In this document: positions 1 through 6,311 of the stretch, in pieces
Layout: each line of letters starts with the position of its first letter
Position numbering within the stretch: the stretch's first letter is position 1
Program-made: the position numbers and the translations under genes
Notes under the pieces: generated by a model
What the model saw: only the letters and a program-made list of their open reading frames with translations
The model's database searches: none
Told to the model about the DNA's origin: nothing
DNA from: CAYRVX01 sp964642165
Lineage (GTDB): Bacteria > Planctomycetota > Phycisphaerae > SM23-33
NCBI GenBank assembly: GCA_964642165.1
Contig: CAZXOC010000308.1
Span: forward strand, 1 to 8,500
Length of the DNA: 8,500 bases
Reading direction: 5' to 3'

Positions 1-418
1 TGTAGAACCGCCGGGCGGCCTGGATGCGGTCCTCGGTGTTGGCCAGCTCCTCCTGGAGGGCGAGGAAGTTGCGGCTGGCCTTGAGGTCGGGGTAGCCCTC
101 GGCGACGGCAAAGAGCCGCCGGACCGTGCCGACGAAGGCGTTCTCGTCGTCGGCCTGCTGCCGGGGGCTGCCGGTGGAGGCGACGGCGCGGTTGCGGGCC
201 TCGACGACGGCCTGGAGCACCTCGCGCTCGTGCTTCGCGTAGCCCTTGACGGTCTCGACGAGGTTGGGGATGAGGTCGTAGCGCCGCTTGAGCTCGGTGT
301 CGATGCCGGACCACGACTCGCGGCAGTGCTGGCGCAGGCGGACGAGGGCGTTGTAGTTGGCGATCACCCAGAACAGCACGACCACCGCGGCGCCGATGGC
401 GATGTAGACGCCGATCAT
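1..418 (-). CDS. lemA: LemA family protein (3' end beyond window)
   Basis: The visible 139 residues match LemA. There is an N-terminal hydrophobic segment (about residues 2-20, IGVYIAIGAAVVVLFWVIA), then the family signatures RRYDLIPNLVETVKGY (about 45-60), the AEGYPDLKA motif and the ending NTEDRIQAARRFY. LemA proteins are membrane-anchored helical bundles with a short outer N-terminus. Their biochemical role is unresolved. The usual length is about 180-200 residues, so roughly the last 50 lie outside the window. The ATG at 418-416 overlaps the upstream gene's TGA by one base (TGATG), so translational coupling is likely. LemA here is the third gene of a minus-strand operon. Family identity is seen in the sequence; function is unknown. 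Confidence 0.93.
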   Translation of the reverse strand, partial: MIGVYIAIGAAVVVLFWVIANYNALVRLRQHCRESWSGIDTELKRRYDLIPNLVETVKGYAKHEREVLQAVVEARNRAVASTGSPRQQADDENAFVGTVRRLFAVAEGYPDLKASRNFLALQEELANTEDRIQAARRFY

Positions 419-1101
419 CACGCCTCTCCCCGCTGCTGCTGGACGAGGTAGTCCGGAAGGCCCTGGAGGATTCCCTCGGCCAGGCCCACCGCCGCGGCGA
501 ACTCCTGGATGTCGAACGTGCTCCGGCGGTAGGCGATCACGTGCCGCCGGTCGAACTCGATGCTGAATCGCGGGCTGGCGAGAAGCAGCTCCATCGTCCG
601 CGTGTGGATGACGTCGTAGGCCCACTTGCGGTCGGGGCTCTTGACGTAGAACCGCCGGCTGAACTCGGCCGACTCGAAGTCGATGTCGTCGAAGCCGAAG
701 AAGCCCGCGACCTTGTCGAACAGGCCCTCTGGGCGGATGACGAGCGGCCGGAGCGGCACGTCCGAGGCCAGGATCACCGCCGAGAAGCGGTGGTGGTGGG
801 TCTTGCGCCGGCCCTTGGAGTCGCGGGAGTGGGTCTCGTAGTGGTAGTCGAAGGCGAGGATTTCGCGGCCGGACCAGTCGCCCCACATGCGGTTGTAGGC
901 GTAGCGGTCGGAGCCCCGGCGGAGGCACTTGAACTCGGGGAAGCGGTCCTCCAGGCCGTGGTCCTTGCCGGGGTCGAAGGCGAGTCGGCGGCCGGCGGCG
1001 AAGGCGGTCAGCTCCTTGATGCGCTTCTGGCGCTGGTAGTAGCCCAGCACGCCGATCAGGACGACCAGGATGACGAACGCGACAATCAGCAGGGCAGGCA
1101 A
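418..1101 (-). CDS. Single-pass membrane protein of unknown function, paired with LemA
   Basis: A 227-residue protein with one N-terminal transmembrane segment (residues 3-20), a basic stretch after it (RQKRIKE) and a soluble domain. Visible motifs are RYAYNRMWGDWSGR (66-79), FDYHYETHS (84-92), a histidine cluster THHHRFSAV (101-109) and FYVKSPDRKWAYDVI (151-165). I recall similar unnamed proteins next to lemA in other bacteria but cannot assign a family number. I chose the TTG start at 1101-1099 because AGGAG (1114-1110) precedes it with an 8-base spacer and because it places the membrane segment at the extreme N-terminus. The upstream stop is 34 bases away and the downstream lemA overlaps by one base, so it is the middle gene of an operon. 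No catalytic motif is recognised. The His cluster could bind metal, but that is speculation. Confidence 0.85.
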   Translation of the reverse strand: MPALLIVAFVILVVLIGVLGYYQRQKRIKELTAFAAGRRLAFDPGKDHGLEDRFPEFKCLRRGSDRYAYNRMWGDWSGREILAFDYHYETHSRDSKGRRKTHHHRFSAVILASDVPLRPLVIRPEGLFDKVAGFFGFDDIDFESAEFSRRFYVKSPDRKWAYDVIHTRTMELLLASPRFSIEFDRRHVIAYRRSTFDIQEFAAAVGLAEGILQGLPDYLVQQQRGEA

Positions 1102-1109
1102 GGCGGCGG

Positions 1110-1114
1110 CTCCT
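1110..1114 (-). promoter_or_regulatory. Ribosome binding site deciding a TTG start
   Basis: On the minus strand AGGAG lies 8 bases before TTG at 1101. This spacing supports the rare TTG as the start of the LemA-linked membrane protein. The first in-frame ATG is far downstream and would lose the membrane segment. Confidence 0.6.
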
Positions 1115-1135
1115 AGCTGGTTCGCGGCCGGGGCC

Positions 1136-1762
1136 TCAGTAGATCAGGTAGTTGTAGTCCTTGAGTCCGTCGCCGAGCCACCAGAGGCGGGCGGCCTCGA
1201 TGCCGGCCTGGTCGCGGGTGAAGCCCCGGCCGCTGATGCGCCCGATGGCCTCGGCGGCGGCGGCCCGCAGGGCGAGGTTGGTGATCTCGTCCTCGATGTC
1301 ACCGATGCTGACCTGCTGGGTGAGGTAGTAGACGGCGCGGCCGTCCCCGATGTGTCCGAGCTGCTCGGCGAGGAGGACCTTCAGCGCGAGGGCGTCGGGC
1401 ATGCCGTCGGGGCTGCGATAGCTCTCGAGGACCCGCACGAGGGGCTTGACGGCGTGCCGGCCCGGGCTGGCCAGCGCGGCCACCTTGGCGCGGCGGGTGG
1501 GCTCGTCCCAGGCGGCGAAGCTCTCGTAGATCTCCTCGACCTGCGCCGCAACCGCGATGTCGTCGACCTCCGGCGGGCGCAGGGCCTGGTCGATCAGGGC
1601 TTCGAGCTTGCCCGAGGGGGCCTCCATGTGGGCGGCGATCTTGCGAAGCGTGCGCTCCTCGGGGGGGGAGACCTTGCCGTCGGCCACGGCCAGCTCCACG
1701 AGCATCCCCAGCATCTGCTCGCCCTCGGCCGAGTCGCGCGAGATGCTGATCCGTCGGTCGCC
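1136..1762 (-). CDS. TerB-like plus HEAT-like repeat protein (5' end lost in assembly gap)
   Basis: The last 208 residues are visible; the N-terminus is lost in the 100-N gap. Visible residues about 12-66 resemble a TerB-like helical domain: a hydrophobic helix, then AVADGKVSPPEERTLRKIA with the acidic ADGK..PPEE loop typical of TerB and related domains. Residues about 80-200 form Ala/Leu-rich helices like HEAT repeats (KPLVRVLESY, LLAEQLGHIGDGRAV, LRAAAAEAIGRI). The protein ends in DYNYLIY and TGA. HEAT arrays are protein-binding scaffolds; TerB-type domains occur in stress and membrane-associated proteins, often without known biochemistry. It sits 34 bases upstream of the LemA-linked membrane gene on the same strand, so it is probably the first visible gene of that operon. 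A J-domain or membrane segment could lie in the gap. Function is not assignable. Confidence 0.75.
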   Translation of the reverse strand, partial: GDRRISISRDSAEGEQMLGMLVELAVADGKVSPPEERTLRKIAAHMEAPSGKLEALIDQALRPPEVDDIAVAAQVEEIYESFAAWDEPTRRAKVAALASPGRHAVKPLVRVLESYRSPDGMPDALALKVLLAEQLGHIGDGRAVYYLTQQVSIGDIEDEITNLALRAAAAEAIGRISGRGFTRDQAGIEAARLWWLGDGLKDYNYLIY

Positions 1763-1862
1763 NNNNNNNNNNNNNNNNNNNNNNNNNNNNNNNNNNNNNN
1801 NNNNNNNNNNNNNNNNNNNNNNNNNNNNNNNNNNNNNNNNNNNNNNNNNNNNNNNNNNNNNN
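1763..1862. other. Assembly gap 1 (100 N)
   Basis: Exactly 100 N, the common placeholder for a scaffold gap of unknown size. It hides the 3' end of the aldo/keto reductase gene and the 5' end of the TerB/HEAT gene. Additional genes could be missing. Reading frames that cross it are not meaningful. Confidence 0.97.
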
Positions 1863-2935
1863 TCGGCGATCTCCGCCATGCGCTGCGAGATCATCAGGTG
1901 CTGCGTGCAGCGCTGCTCGCACTGGCCGCACGCGACGCAGTCGGCGGCCAGGTCCGGCTCGAGCCCCCAGTGCCACTTCAGGCGATTGACGACGTGCTTG
2001 GGGTCGTCGCCCTCGAGCAGGCGGTGGTTGTAGGCGTCCATGAAGCGCGGCACGTCGAGCCCCTCGGGGCAGGGCAGGCAGTAGCCGCAGCCGGTGCAGA
2101 ACCCGTCGAAGGAGTCGAGGATCCTGTCGCGCATGGCCGCGACGTGGGCCTCGTCGTAGGGCGTGAAGCCCTCGACGGCGGCGCAGGCCTCGTCCACGTG
2201 CTCCTTGGTCGTGAAGCCCACCAGGGCGGTGGTGACGGCCGGGTGGGAGACGTTGAACCGCAGCGCCGCCGCGACCACCGACGGGTCGCCGTCGCCCCGG
2301 ACGAACGAGAAGCTCTCGGCGTGCCCGGGGATCAGCCCGCCGCCGAGGGGGTTCATGGTGGCCACGCCGAGGCCCATCTCGCCGGCGAGCTCGATGGCCT
2401 TCTCTCGGTACGGGAAGTTCACCGCGCAGTAGCCGAGGGTGACGCCCTCGAACGGGCCTTCCCGCAGGACGTTGGCCAGCTCCTCGCCGGGCAGGTGCGA
2501 CGAGACGACCACGTGCTCGACGAGGCCCTCTTCCTTGGCCCTGAGGGCGGCGGCGACGGCCCCGCCTTCCTGCCGCTGCCGCCACTGCTCGGGCTTGACC
2601 AGGCACCAGATGTGGAAGAAGTGGATCCGCTCCAGCCCGAGGCGCTGAAGGCTCTTCTCCAGGCTCTTGCGGAAGGCCGCGCCGTCGGCGGCCATGCACT
2701 TGCTCGAGGCGTAGAACGTGCCCGGGGCCATGTCCCCGAAGGCCGCGCCCAGGATGTCCTCGCTCCGGTCCTGGCAGTAGCCCGGGGCGGTGTCGAAGTA
2801 GTTGACGCCCCGGCGGTAGGCGTGCCGCACGACCTCGGCGTTGGCGTCGATGTCGGTCGGGTTGGCGAATCGCATCCCGCCGAAGCTGATCACGGATACC
2901 TGCTTGCCGGTTTGTCCGTACGGCTTGGTCCACAT
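1863..2935 (-). CDS. Aldo/keto reductase with C-terminal 4Fe-4S domain (3' end lost in gap)
   Basis: The 357 visible residues match the predicted oxidoreductases of the aldo/keto reductase superfamily that carry a ferredoxin-like tail. The TIM-barrel part holds the expected tetrad: Asp48 (FDTAPGY), Tyr53, Lys79 (ASSK) and His108 (FFHIW). The tail has two cysteine groups: Cys280-x2-Cys283-x2-Cys286-x2-Cys289-Pro, and Cys333-x2-Cys336-x2-Cys339-x3-Cys343. This is consistent with two 4Fe-4S clusters. The enzyme is probably cytoplasmic and NAD(P)H-dependent; its substrate is unknown. The ATG at 2935-2933 starts directly with the family's MWTKPYGQTGKQVSVISFGG. An AGGA lies about 11 bases upstream, a fair but not strong ribosome site. 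Family lengths are near 370-400 residues, so only a short C-terminal piece is missing. It shares its strand with both neighbours, but gaps on both sides hide any operon link. Confidence 0.92.
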
Positions 2936-3076
2936 CCTGCGAAGGGTCCTCCCGCTGGATCCTGACGAGGCGCGTTCGTGTGCGGGCAGTGTACAGCATC
3001 GCGCGCCGCGGAGCAACGGGGGATGGGGGACGGAGGCGGAGGCAGCCCCGGCCCCGCCGGACCGGGGCTTGGGGGG
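2936..3076. other. G-rich region upstream of the reductase, ending at assembly gap
   Basis: No gene is seen here. The plus strand carries runs of five G at 3018-3022 and 3025-3029, four GG pairs at 3032-3042, and a run of six G at the gap edge (3071-3076). It also carries an 8-base inverted repeat, AGCCCCGG (3044-3051) and CCGGGGCT (3062-3069), with a 10-base loop. On the minus strand this is the 5' flank of the reductase gene, so its promoter should lie here or in the gap, but no clear promoter boxes were found. Confidence 0.5.
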
Positions 3077-3176
3077 NNNNNNNNNNNNNNNNNNNNNNNN
3101 NNNNNNNNNNNNNNNNNNNNNNNNNNNNNNNNNNNNNNNNNNNNNNNNNNNNNNNNNNNNNNNNNNNNNNNNNNNN
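3077..3176. other. Assembly gap 2 (100 N)
   Basis: A second run of exactly 100 N, of unknown true length. It hides the 3' end of the secreted FlgO/TolB-like protein and anything between it and the reductase. The left edge is G-rich and hairpin-forming, a plausible cause of the break. Confidence 0.97.
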
Positions 3177-4459
3177 GTCTGCTTCTCGACGACGTCGCTG
3201 GTCTTGCCGACGTTCGGCGTGCGGGGCTTCTCCTCCGGCAGGGGGGCCTTCTGGCGGGGGTCCTTGTAGAGGTGCACGTTGTCGAAGCGGTACGTGCCCG
3301 CCGGCCAGTAGCAGTAGACCTGGATCTGGAGCCACTCGACGCCGTCGGGCAGGCCCCCGCGCGGCGGCACGGGCGCGGCGAGGTGGTTCCACGTGCCCTT
3401 CTCGCCGCGGCAGTTGAGGTACCAGCGATAGCACTCGCGGAGGAAGAGCTTGGGCTCGCGTTTGGCGGCCTGGGCGATGAGCTTCTTGCGGGCGGCCTGC
3501 GGCAGGGCGGCGAACTGCCCGGGCGTCATGCCGAGGCGGGCCAGGGCGCTTTCCGGCAGGCCGTCCAGCGCGTGGGCGGTCCTCTGGAAGCCCTTCAGGA
3601 AGACCTTCGCCCCGGGCCGGTCGAAGTCGGCCATCAGCCAGTAGCGCCGGCCGGGCGTCGCCTGGATCCAGTCGCTCTTGAAGTGCACGCCCTCCATGCC
3701 GCCGAGGCAGCTATAGCCGGTCTCGGTAGCGATCTTCGGCGGGTTGGCGGGGTCGGCCCGGCCCATGCGGATCGCGCGGATGTAGTTGATGTACGGCCAG
3801 CGGGCGAGGTCCGTGCGGACGCGGAGGACGCGCCCGCGCCCGGCGGGGCCCTTCTCGAGGAAGCTGGCGACGTTGTCGGGGAGCTGCCAGCCCCGGTGGC
3901 CGCCCTCGTCGAACGTGCCGTTGACGTTCAGCGGCCGGGCGAAGTCCTTGGGCTCCGGCTCGTCGCCGTACTGCGGCGGGACCCACTCGGCCTTGCCGGT
4001 GACGGCCTCGACGACGGCCTTGCTGATCACGGCGTTGTGGCGCTCGGTGCGGTCCCGGAAGGTCTTGCGCCACCGCTCGCCCTTGGCGCGGAGATCGACG
4101 AAGCGCAGCTCCAGGCGGACGTCGTGCCCGTTTCTGGTCGCGCTGCCGTAGAGGCCGAGCTGCGCCCCGAGCTGGTCGCCCAGCAGGCGCCGGACCTTCC
4201 GCGTGTCCGTCGAGACGGGCAGGGGGGGCGAGAACTCCGCCGTCGTGAAGCGGTCGACGACGGCCAGCTCCTTGTGCCGCGCCAGCCGCATGCGAATGAC
4301 GTTCGCCAGGTCCTTGCCGTACTTGGCGTCGCCGGGGCAGTGGAAGTCGAAGACGACCACGTGGGTCTTCTCCGGCCCGGCGGCTTTGTCGGCGGCCGCG
4401 GCCGGGGCGCCCCACGGCAGGGCGAACGCCGCCAGCAGGATCTTCGTGCGTGCAGGCAT
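3177..4459 (-). CDS. Secreted FlgO/TolB-like plus carbohydrate-binding-like protein (3' end lost in gap)
   Basis: 427 residues are visible. Residues 1-23 are a signal peptide: basic MPARTK, a hydrophobic core, and an Ala-rich cleavage region before DKAAG. Residues 33-155 resemble the FlgO/TolB-N/CsgG-like fold, with VVVFDFHCPGD, LANVIRMRLARHKELAVVDR, GAQLGLYGSA and RLELRFVDLRAKG in the usual order. Residues about 177-400 look like a jelly-roll carbohydrate-binding-like domain (NVNGTFDEGGHRGW, GRGRVLRV, ATPGRRYWLMADF, WLQIQVYCYWPAGTYRFDNVHLYKD). A mostly helical insert lies at about 290-345. The protein is probably periplasmic or outer-membrane facing; its ligand is unknown. I chose the ATG at 4459-4457 because it puts the signal peptide at the N-terminus. 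A TTG 72 bases upstream has no ribosome site. The C-terminal tail (PRQKAPLPEEKPRTP) is low-complexity and enters the gap, so another domain may follow. Confidence 0.75.
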
Positions 4460-4635
4460 GCCGTTGGTTCCATCGGCCCGGAGCGCGACGGTCTTTCGCT
4501 TCGCGGGCCGCGCCGTCTCCGTTTGGTTCAACGTCGCGGCGCCGGCGAAGTTGCCGGCGGAAGTGGGGCGGCGCGCCTCGGCCCGGAGACGTCAGCCTTG
4601 CCGCGCCGGGAGGAACCTGCTAAGTATCCTGGTGG

Positions 4636-4720
4636 GGCCTCCGTTGCGTGTTGCCGGAGGCCGCTTGGGAGTGATCCCACAACGGCGCCCTGCCGATCGA
4701 TCCGCTGGACGGGCCGGCGG
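4636..4720 (+). promoter_or_regulatory. Candidate structured 5' leader of cystathionine gamma-synthase
   Basis: Three hairpins follow each other before the gene. Hairpin 1 has arms GGCCTCCG (4636-4643) and CGGAGGCC (4655-4662), 8 perfect pairs. Hairpin 2 is TGGGA (4666-4670), a GTGA loop (4671-4674) and TCCCA (4675-4679), 5 pairs closed by a GNRA-type tetraloop. Hairpin 3 is CCGCTGG (4702-4708), loop ACGGG, and CCGGCGG (4714-4720), 7 pairs including one G-U. The last ends 7 bases before the GGGAG ribosome site. CCTCC inside hairpin 1 could alternatively pair with GGAGG at 4609-4613, giving a possible switch. Methionine-synthesis genes are often controlled by leader RNAs, but no SAM-I, SAM-II or SAH consensus was recognised, so regulation is inferred. 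In GC-rich DNA some hairpins arise by chance. Confidence 0.35.
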
Positions 4721-4727
4721 CGCGGGC

Positions 4728-4732
4728 GGGAG
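4728..4732 (+). promoter_or_regulatory. Ribosome binding site of cystathionine gamma-synthase
   Basis: GGGAG lies 12 bases before the ATG at 4745. The spacing is long, but no better site is present and the protein homology begins shortly after this ATG. Confidence 0.45.
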
Positions 4733-4744
4733 AACGAAGACGTC

Positions 4745-6001
4745 ATGAGCAAGACTCCGAAGCCGAAGAAGCCGGCCCGGCGGCAGGGACTCGCCACGCT
4801 GGCGATTCACGCCGGCGAGGACCGGCTTCGCTACGCCGATTCCATCACCACGCCGATCGTCCAGACGTCGACGTACGCCTTCAAGGACAGCAAGGAGATC
4901 GAGGCGTACACGAAACTGGGCAAGGAGCGGTTCGAGTACGGCCGCTACGGCAACCCGACCGAGCAGGTGGCGGAGCGGCGTCTGGCGGCCCTGGAGGGCG
5001 CCGAGGCGTGCGTCGTGTGCGCGTCGGGGATGGGCGCGATCACGACGACCATCCTGGCGCTGGTTCGCAGCGGCGATCACATCGTCATCACGGACGACGC
5101 CTACAAGAAGACGCTGGAGTTCTGCAGCGCGTACCTCCAGCGGTTCGGCATCGGCTGCACCATCGTGCCGTTCGGCGACTACGAGGCCCTCGACCGCGCC
5201 GTCCGGAAGAACACGCGGTTCATCTTCTCCGAGTCGCCGACGAACCCGTACCTGAACATCTTCGACCTCGTCCGGCTCAAGAAGATCGCCGACAAGCACG
5301 GCGTGCTGACGCTCATCGACAGCACGTTCGCCACGCCCGTGAACCAGCGCCCCCTGGAGTGGGGCGTGGACATCGTCCTCCAGAGCTGCACCAAGTACCT
5401 CGGCGGGCATAACGACATCCTCGGCGGGGCCGTGCTCGGGCGCCAGGAGCTGATCCAGCCCACCCGCGACCTCCACAAGGCCCTCGGCGGCGTCATCGAC
5501 CCGCACTGCTGCTACCTCCTGCTACGAGGGCTCAAGACCTTCCCCCTGCGCATCGCCAAGGCCAACGAGACCGCCATGATCGTCGCGGAGTACCTCGAAC
5601 CCCACCCGCTGATCAAGCGCGTCTACTACCCCGGCCTCACGAGCCACCCGCACCACGACACCGCGCGGGAGCAGATGTCCGGCTTCGGCGGCGTGGTCAC
5701 CTTCGACATCAAGGGCGGGCTCAGCACGGCCAAACGCTTCCTCGACTCCCTGGAGCTGTGCTTCATCGCGCCCAGCCTCGGCGGCGTCGAGACGCTGATC
5801 ACCCACCCGGCGATGGTCAGCTACTACAACTACAGCCGCAAGGAACGCCTCAAGCTGGGGATCACCGACACGCTCATCCGCCTGGCCGTGGGCATCGAGG
5901 ACGCCGAGGACATCGTCGCCGATCTCGAGCAGGCCTTGCGCCGGGCCGCGCGGTCGCGGAACCGGCGCCAGACGCGGCGCCGGCCGGCCGCTGGGGGCTG
6001 A
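4745..6001 (+). CDS. metB: Cystathionine gamma-synthase, plant-like type (PLP enzyme)
   Basis: A complete 418-residue member of the Cys/Met-metabolism PLP enzyme family. Cystathionine gamma-synthase joins an activated homoserine ester with cysteine to make cystathionine, the first trans-sulfuration step toward methionine, in the cytoplasm. Visible residues include YGRYGNPT (65-72), SGMGA (94-98, phosphate-binding), Asp192 in IDSTFATP (pyridine-N partner), Lys217 in SCTKYLGGHND (Schiff base) and Arg379 in LIRLAVGIED (substrate carboxylate). ESPTNPYL, DAYKKT, the YYPGL.SHP..H..A..QM.GFGGVV stretch and IAPSLGGVE resemble plant cystathionine gamma-synthase more than E. coli MetB. The basic Lys/Arg-rich tails at both ends (1-14, 399-414) are outside the conserved fold. 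O-acyl-homoserine sulfhydrylase or cystathionine gamma-lyase activity cannot be excluded from sequence. No methionine genes adjoin it. A structured leader precedes it and a hairpin follows its stop. Confidence 0.9.
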   Translation: MSKTPKPKKPARRQGLATLAIHAGEDRLRYADSITTPIVQTSTYAFKDSKEIEAYTKLGKERFEYGRYGNPTEQVAERRLAALEGAEACVVCASGMGAITTTILALVRSGDHIVITDDAYKKTLEFCSAYLQRFGIGCTIVPFGDYEALDRAVRKNTRFIFSESPTNPYLNIFDLVRLKKIADKHGVLTLIDSTFATPVNQRPLEWGVDIVLQSCTKYLGGHNDILGGAVLGRQELIQPTRDLHKALGGVIDPHCCYLLLRGLKTFPLRIAKANETAMIVAEYLEPHPLIKRVYYPGLTSHPHHDTAREQMSGFGGVVTFDIKGGLSTAKRFLDSLELCFIAPSLGGVETLITHPAMVSYYNYSRKERLKLGITDTLIRLAVGIEDAEDIVADLEQALRRAARSRNRRQTRRRPAAGG

Positions 6002-6027
6002 GCCCGCCGGCCCGCTGGAAGCATGGC

Positions 6028-6051
6028 CCCGTGCCCGCCTCCGGGCATGGG
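6028..6051 (+). terminator. Hairpin 26 bases after the cystathionine gamma-synthase stop
   Basis: CCCGTGCCCG (6028-6037), a CCTC loop and CGGGCATGGG (6042-6051) form a 10-pair stem with one G-U. No T-run follows, so it is either a U-less terminator, common in GC-rich genomes, or an mRNA 3'-end stabiliser. Its position right after the stop supports this. Confidence 0.5.
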
Positions 6052-6296
6052 CAATCCCCCACAGCGAGGTTCCTTCCCGTGGGTGCCAGGTCCCCAGCGG
6101 CGAGCTGTCCGCCCGCGCGTCGCGAGGAACTGAGATTTCCCCTCGTTCAGGAATCGCCGTGACCAACAGGCGTTGCGCGCTGCCGGCGCCTCAAGACCGA
6201 CGCAGGGGCAGCGCTGGCACGCACGTTGCTTATCGGACCTTTGATTGGATCAAGAAACGCGTTTCATGGGAGAGTGGAAAGAGGATATGGGGCAAT

Positions 6297-6304
6297 GGAA
6301 AGGG
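6297..6304 (+). promoter_or_regulatory. Ribosome binding site deciding a GTG start
   Basis: GGAAAGGG ends 7 bases before the GTG at 6312. This supports starting the Maf-like protein there rather than at the upstream in-frame GTG at 6159. Confidence 0.5.
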
Positions 6305-6311
6305 CAAAGCC

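Larger units (their letters stand above)
4460..4744. other. Divergent intergenic region
   Basis: 285 bases separate the minus-strand secreted-protein gene from the plus-strand cystathionine gamma-synthase gene, so promoters for both should lie here. The right half holds three hairpins (listed separately). A weak possible plus-strand promoter is TTGCCG (4598-4603) with a TAAGTAT stretch 17 bases later (4621-4627), in the only AT-richer patch; the -10 match is poor. GGGAGG at 4608-4613 has no ATG, GTG or TTG at suitable spacing and may instead pair with CCTCC at 4638-4642. Confidence 0.45.
6002..6311. other. Intergenic region between cystathionine gamma-synthase and Maf-like gene
   Basis: 310 bases without a convincing gene. 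The left part holds the hairpin at 6028-6051. The reading frame of the next gene stays open back to a GTG at 6159, but the peptide there has no family similarity. The right part (6226-6311) is about 48% GC and purine-rich, far below the surroundings, and probably contains the Maf-like gene's promoter. TGGAAAG occurs twice, at 6275-6281 and 6296-6302, 21 bases apart. No clear -35/-10 pair was identified. Confidence 0.5.

Noticed and set aside
1070..2965. Long plus-strand frame opposite the TerB/HEAT and reductase genes
   Set aside because: It is an antisense shadow in GC-rich DNA with low-complexity composition and it crosses gap 1. The minus-strand proteins have recognisable families.
1136..4531. 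One long minus-strand frame of about 1,131 residues
   Set aside because: It crosses both 100-N gaps and contains three unrelated proteins with their own starts. Continuity through N is an artefact.
4460..4531. TTG start at 4531 for the secreted protein
   Set aside because: It has no ribosome site and would put 24 polar residues before an otherwise good signal peptide beginning at 4459.
4560..4744. Known SAM-I, SAM-II, SAH or cobalamin riboswitch before cystathionine gamma-synthase
   Set aside because: I looked for their conserved core sequences and found none. Only generic hairpins are visible.
4632..4748. Small upstream frame (GTG 4632 to TGA 4748) overlapping the cystathionine gamma-synthase start
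   Set aside because: GGGAGG is 18 bases before the GTG, too far. The peptide is Arg/Gly-rich and looks like random GC-rich coding, and there is no methionine-rich attenuator pattern.
6159..6311. N-terminal extension of the Maf-like protein from the GTG at 6159
   Set aside because: The 51 extra residues have no family similarity, and the GTG at 6312 has a well-placed ribosome site and gives normal Maf length.
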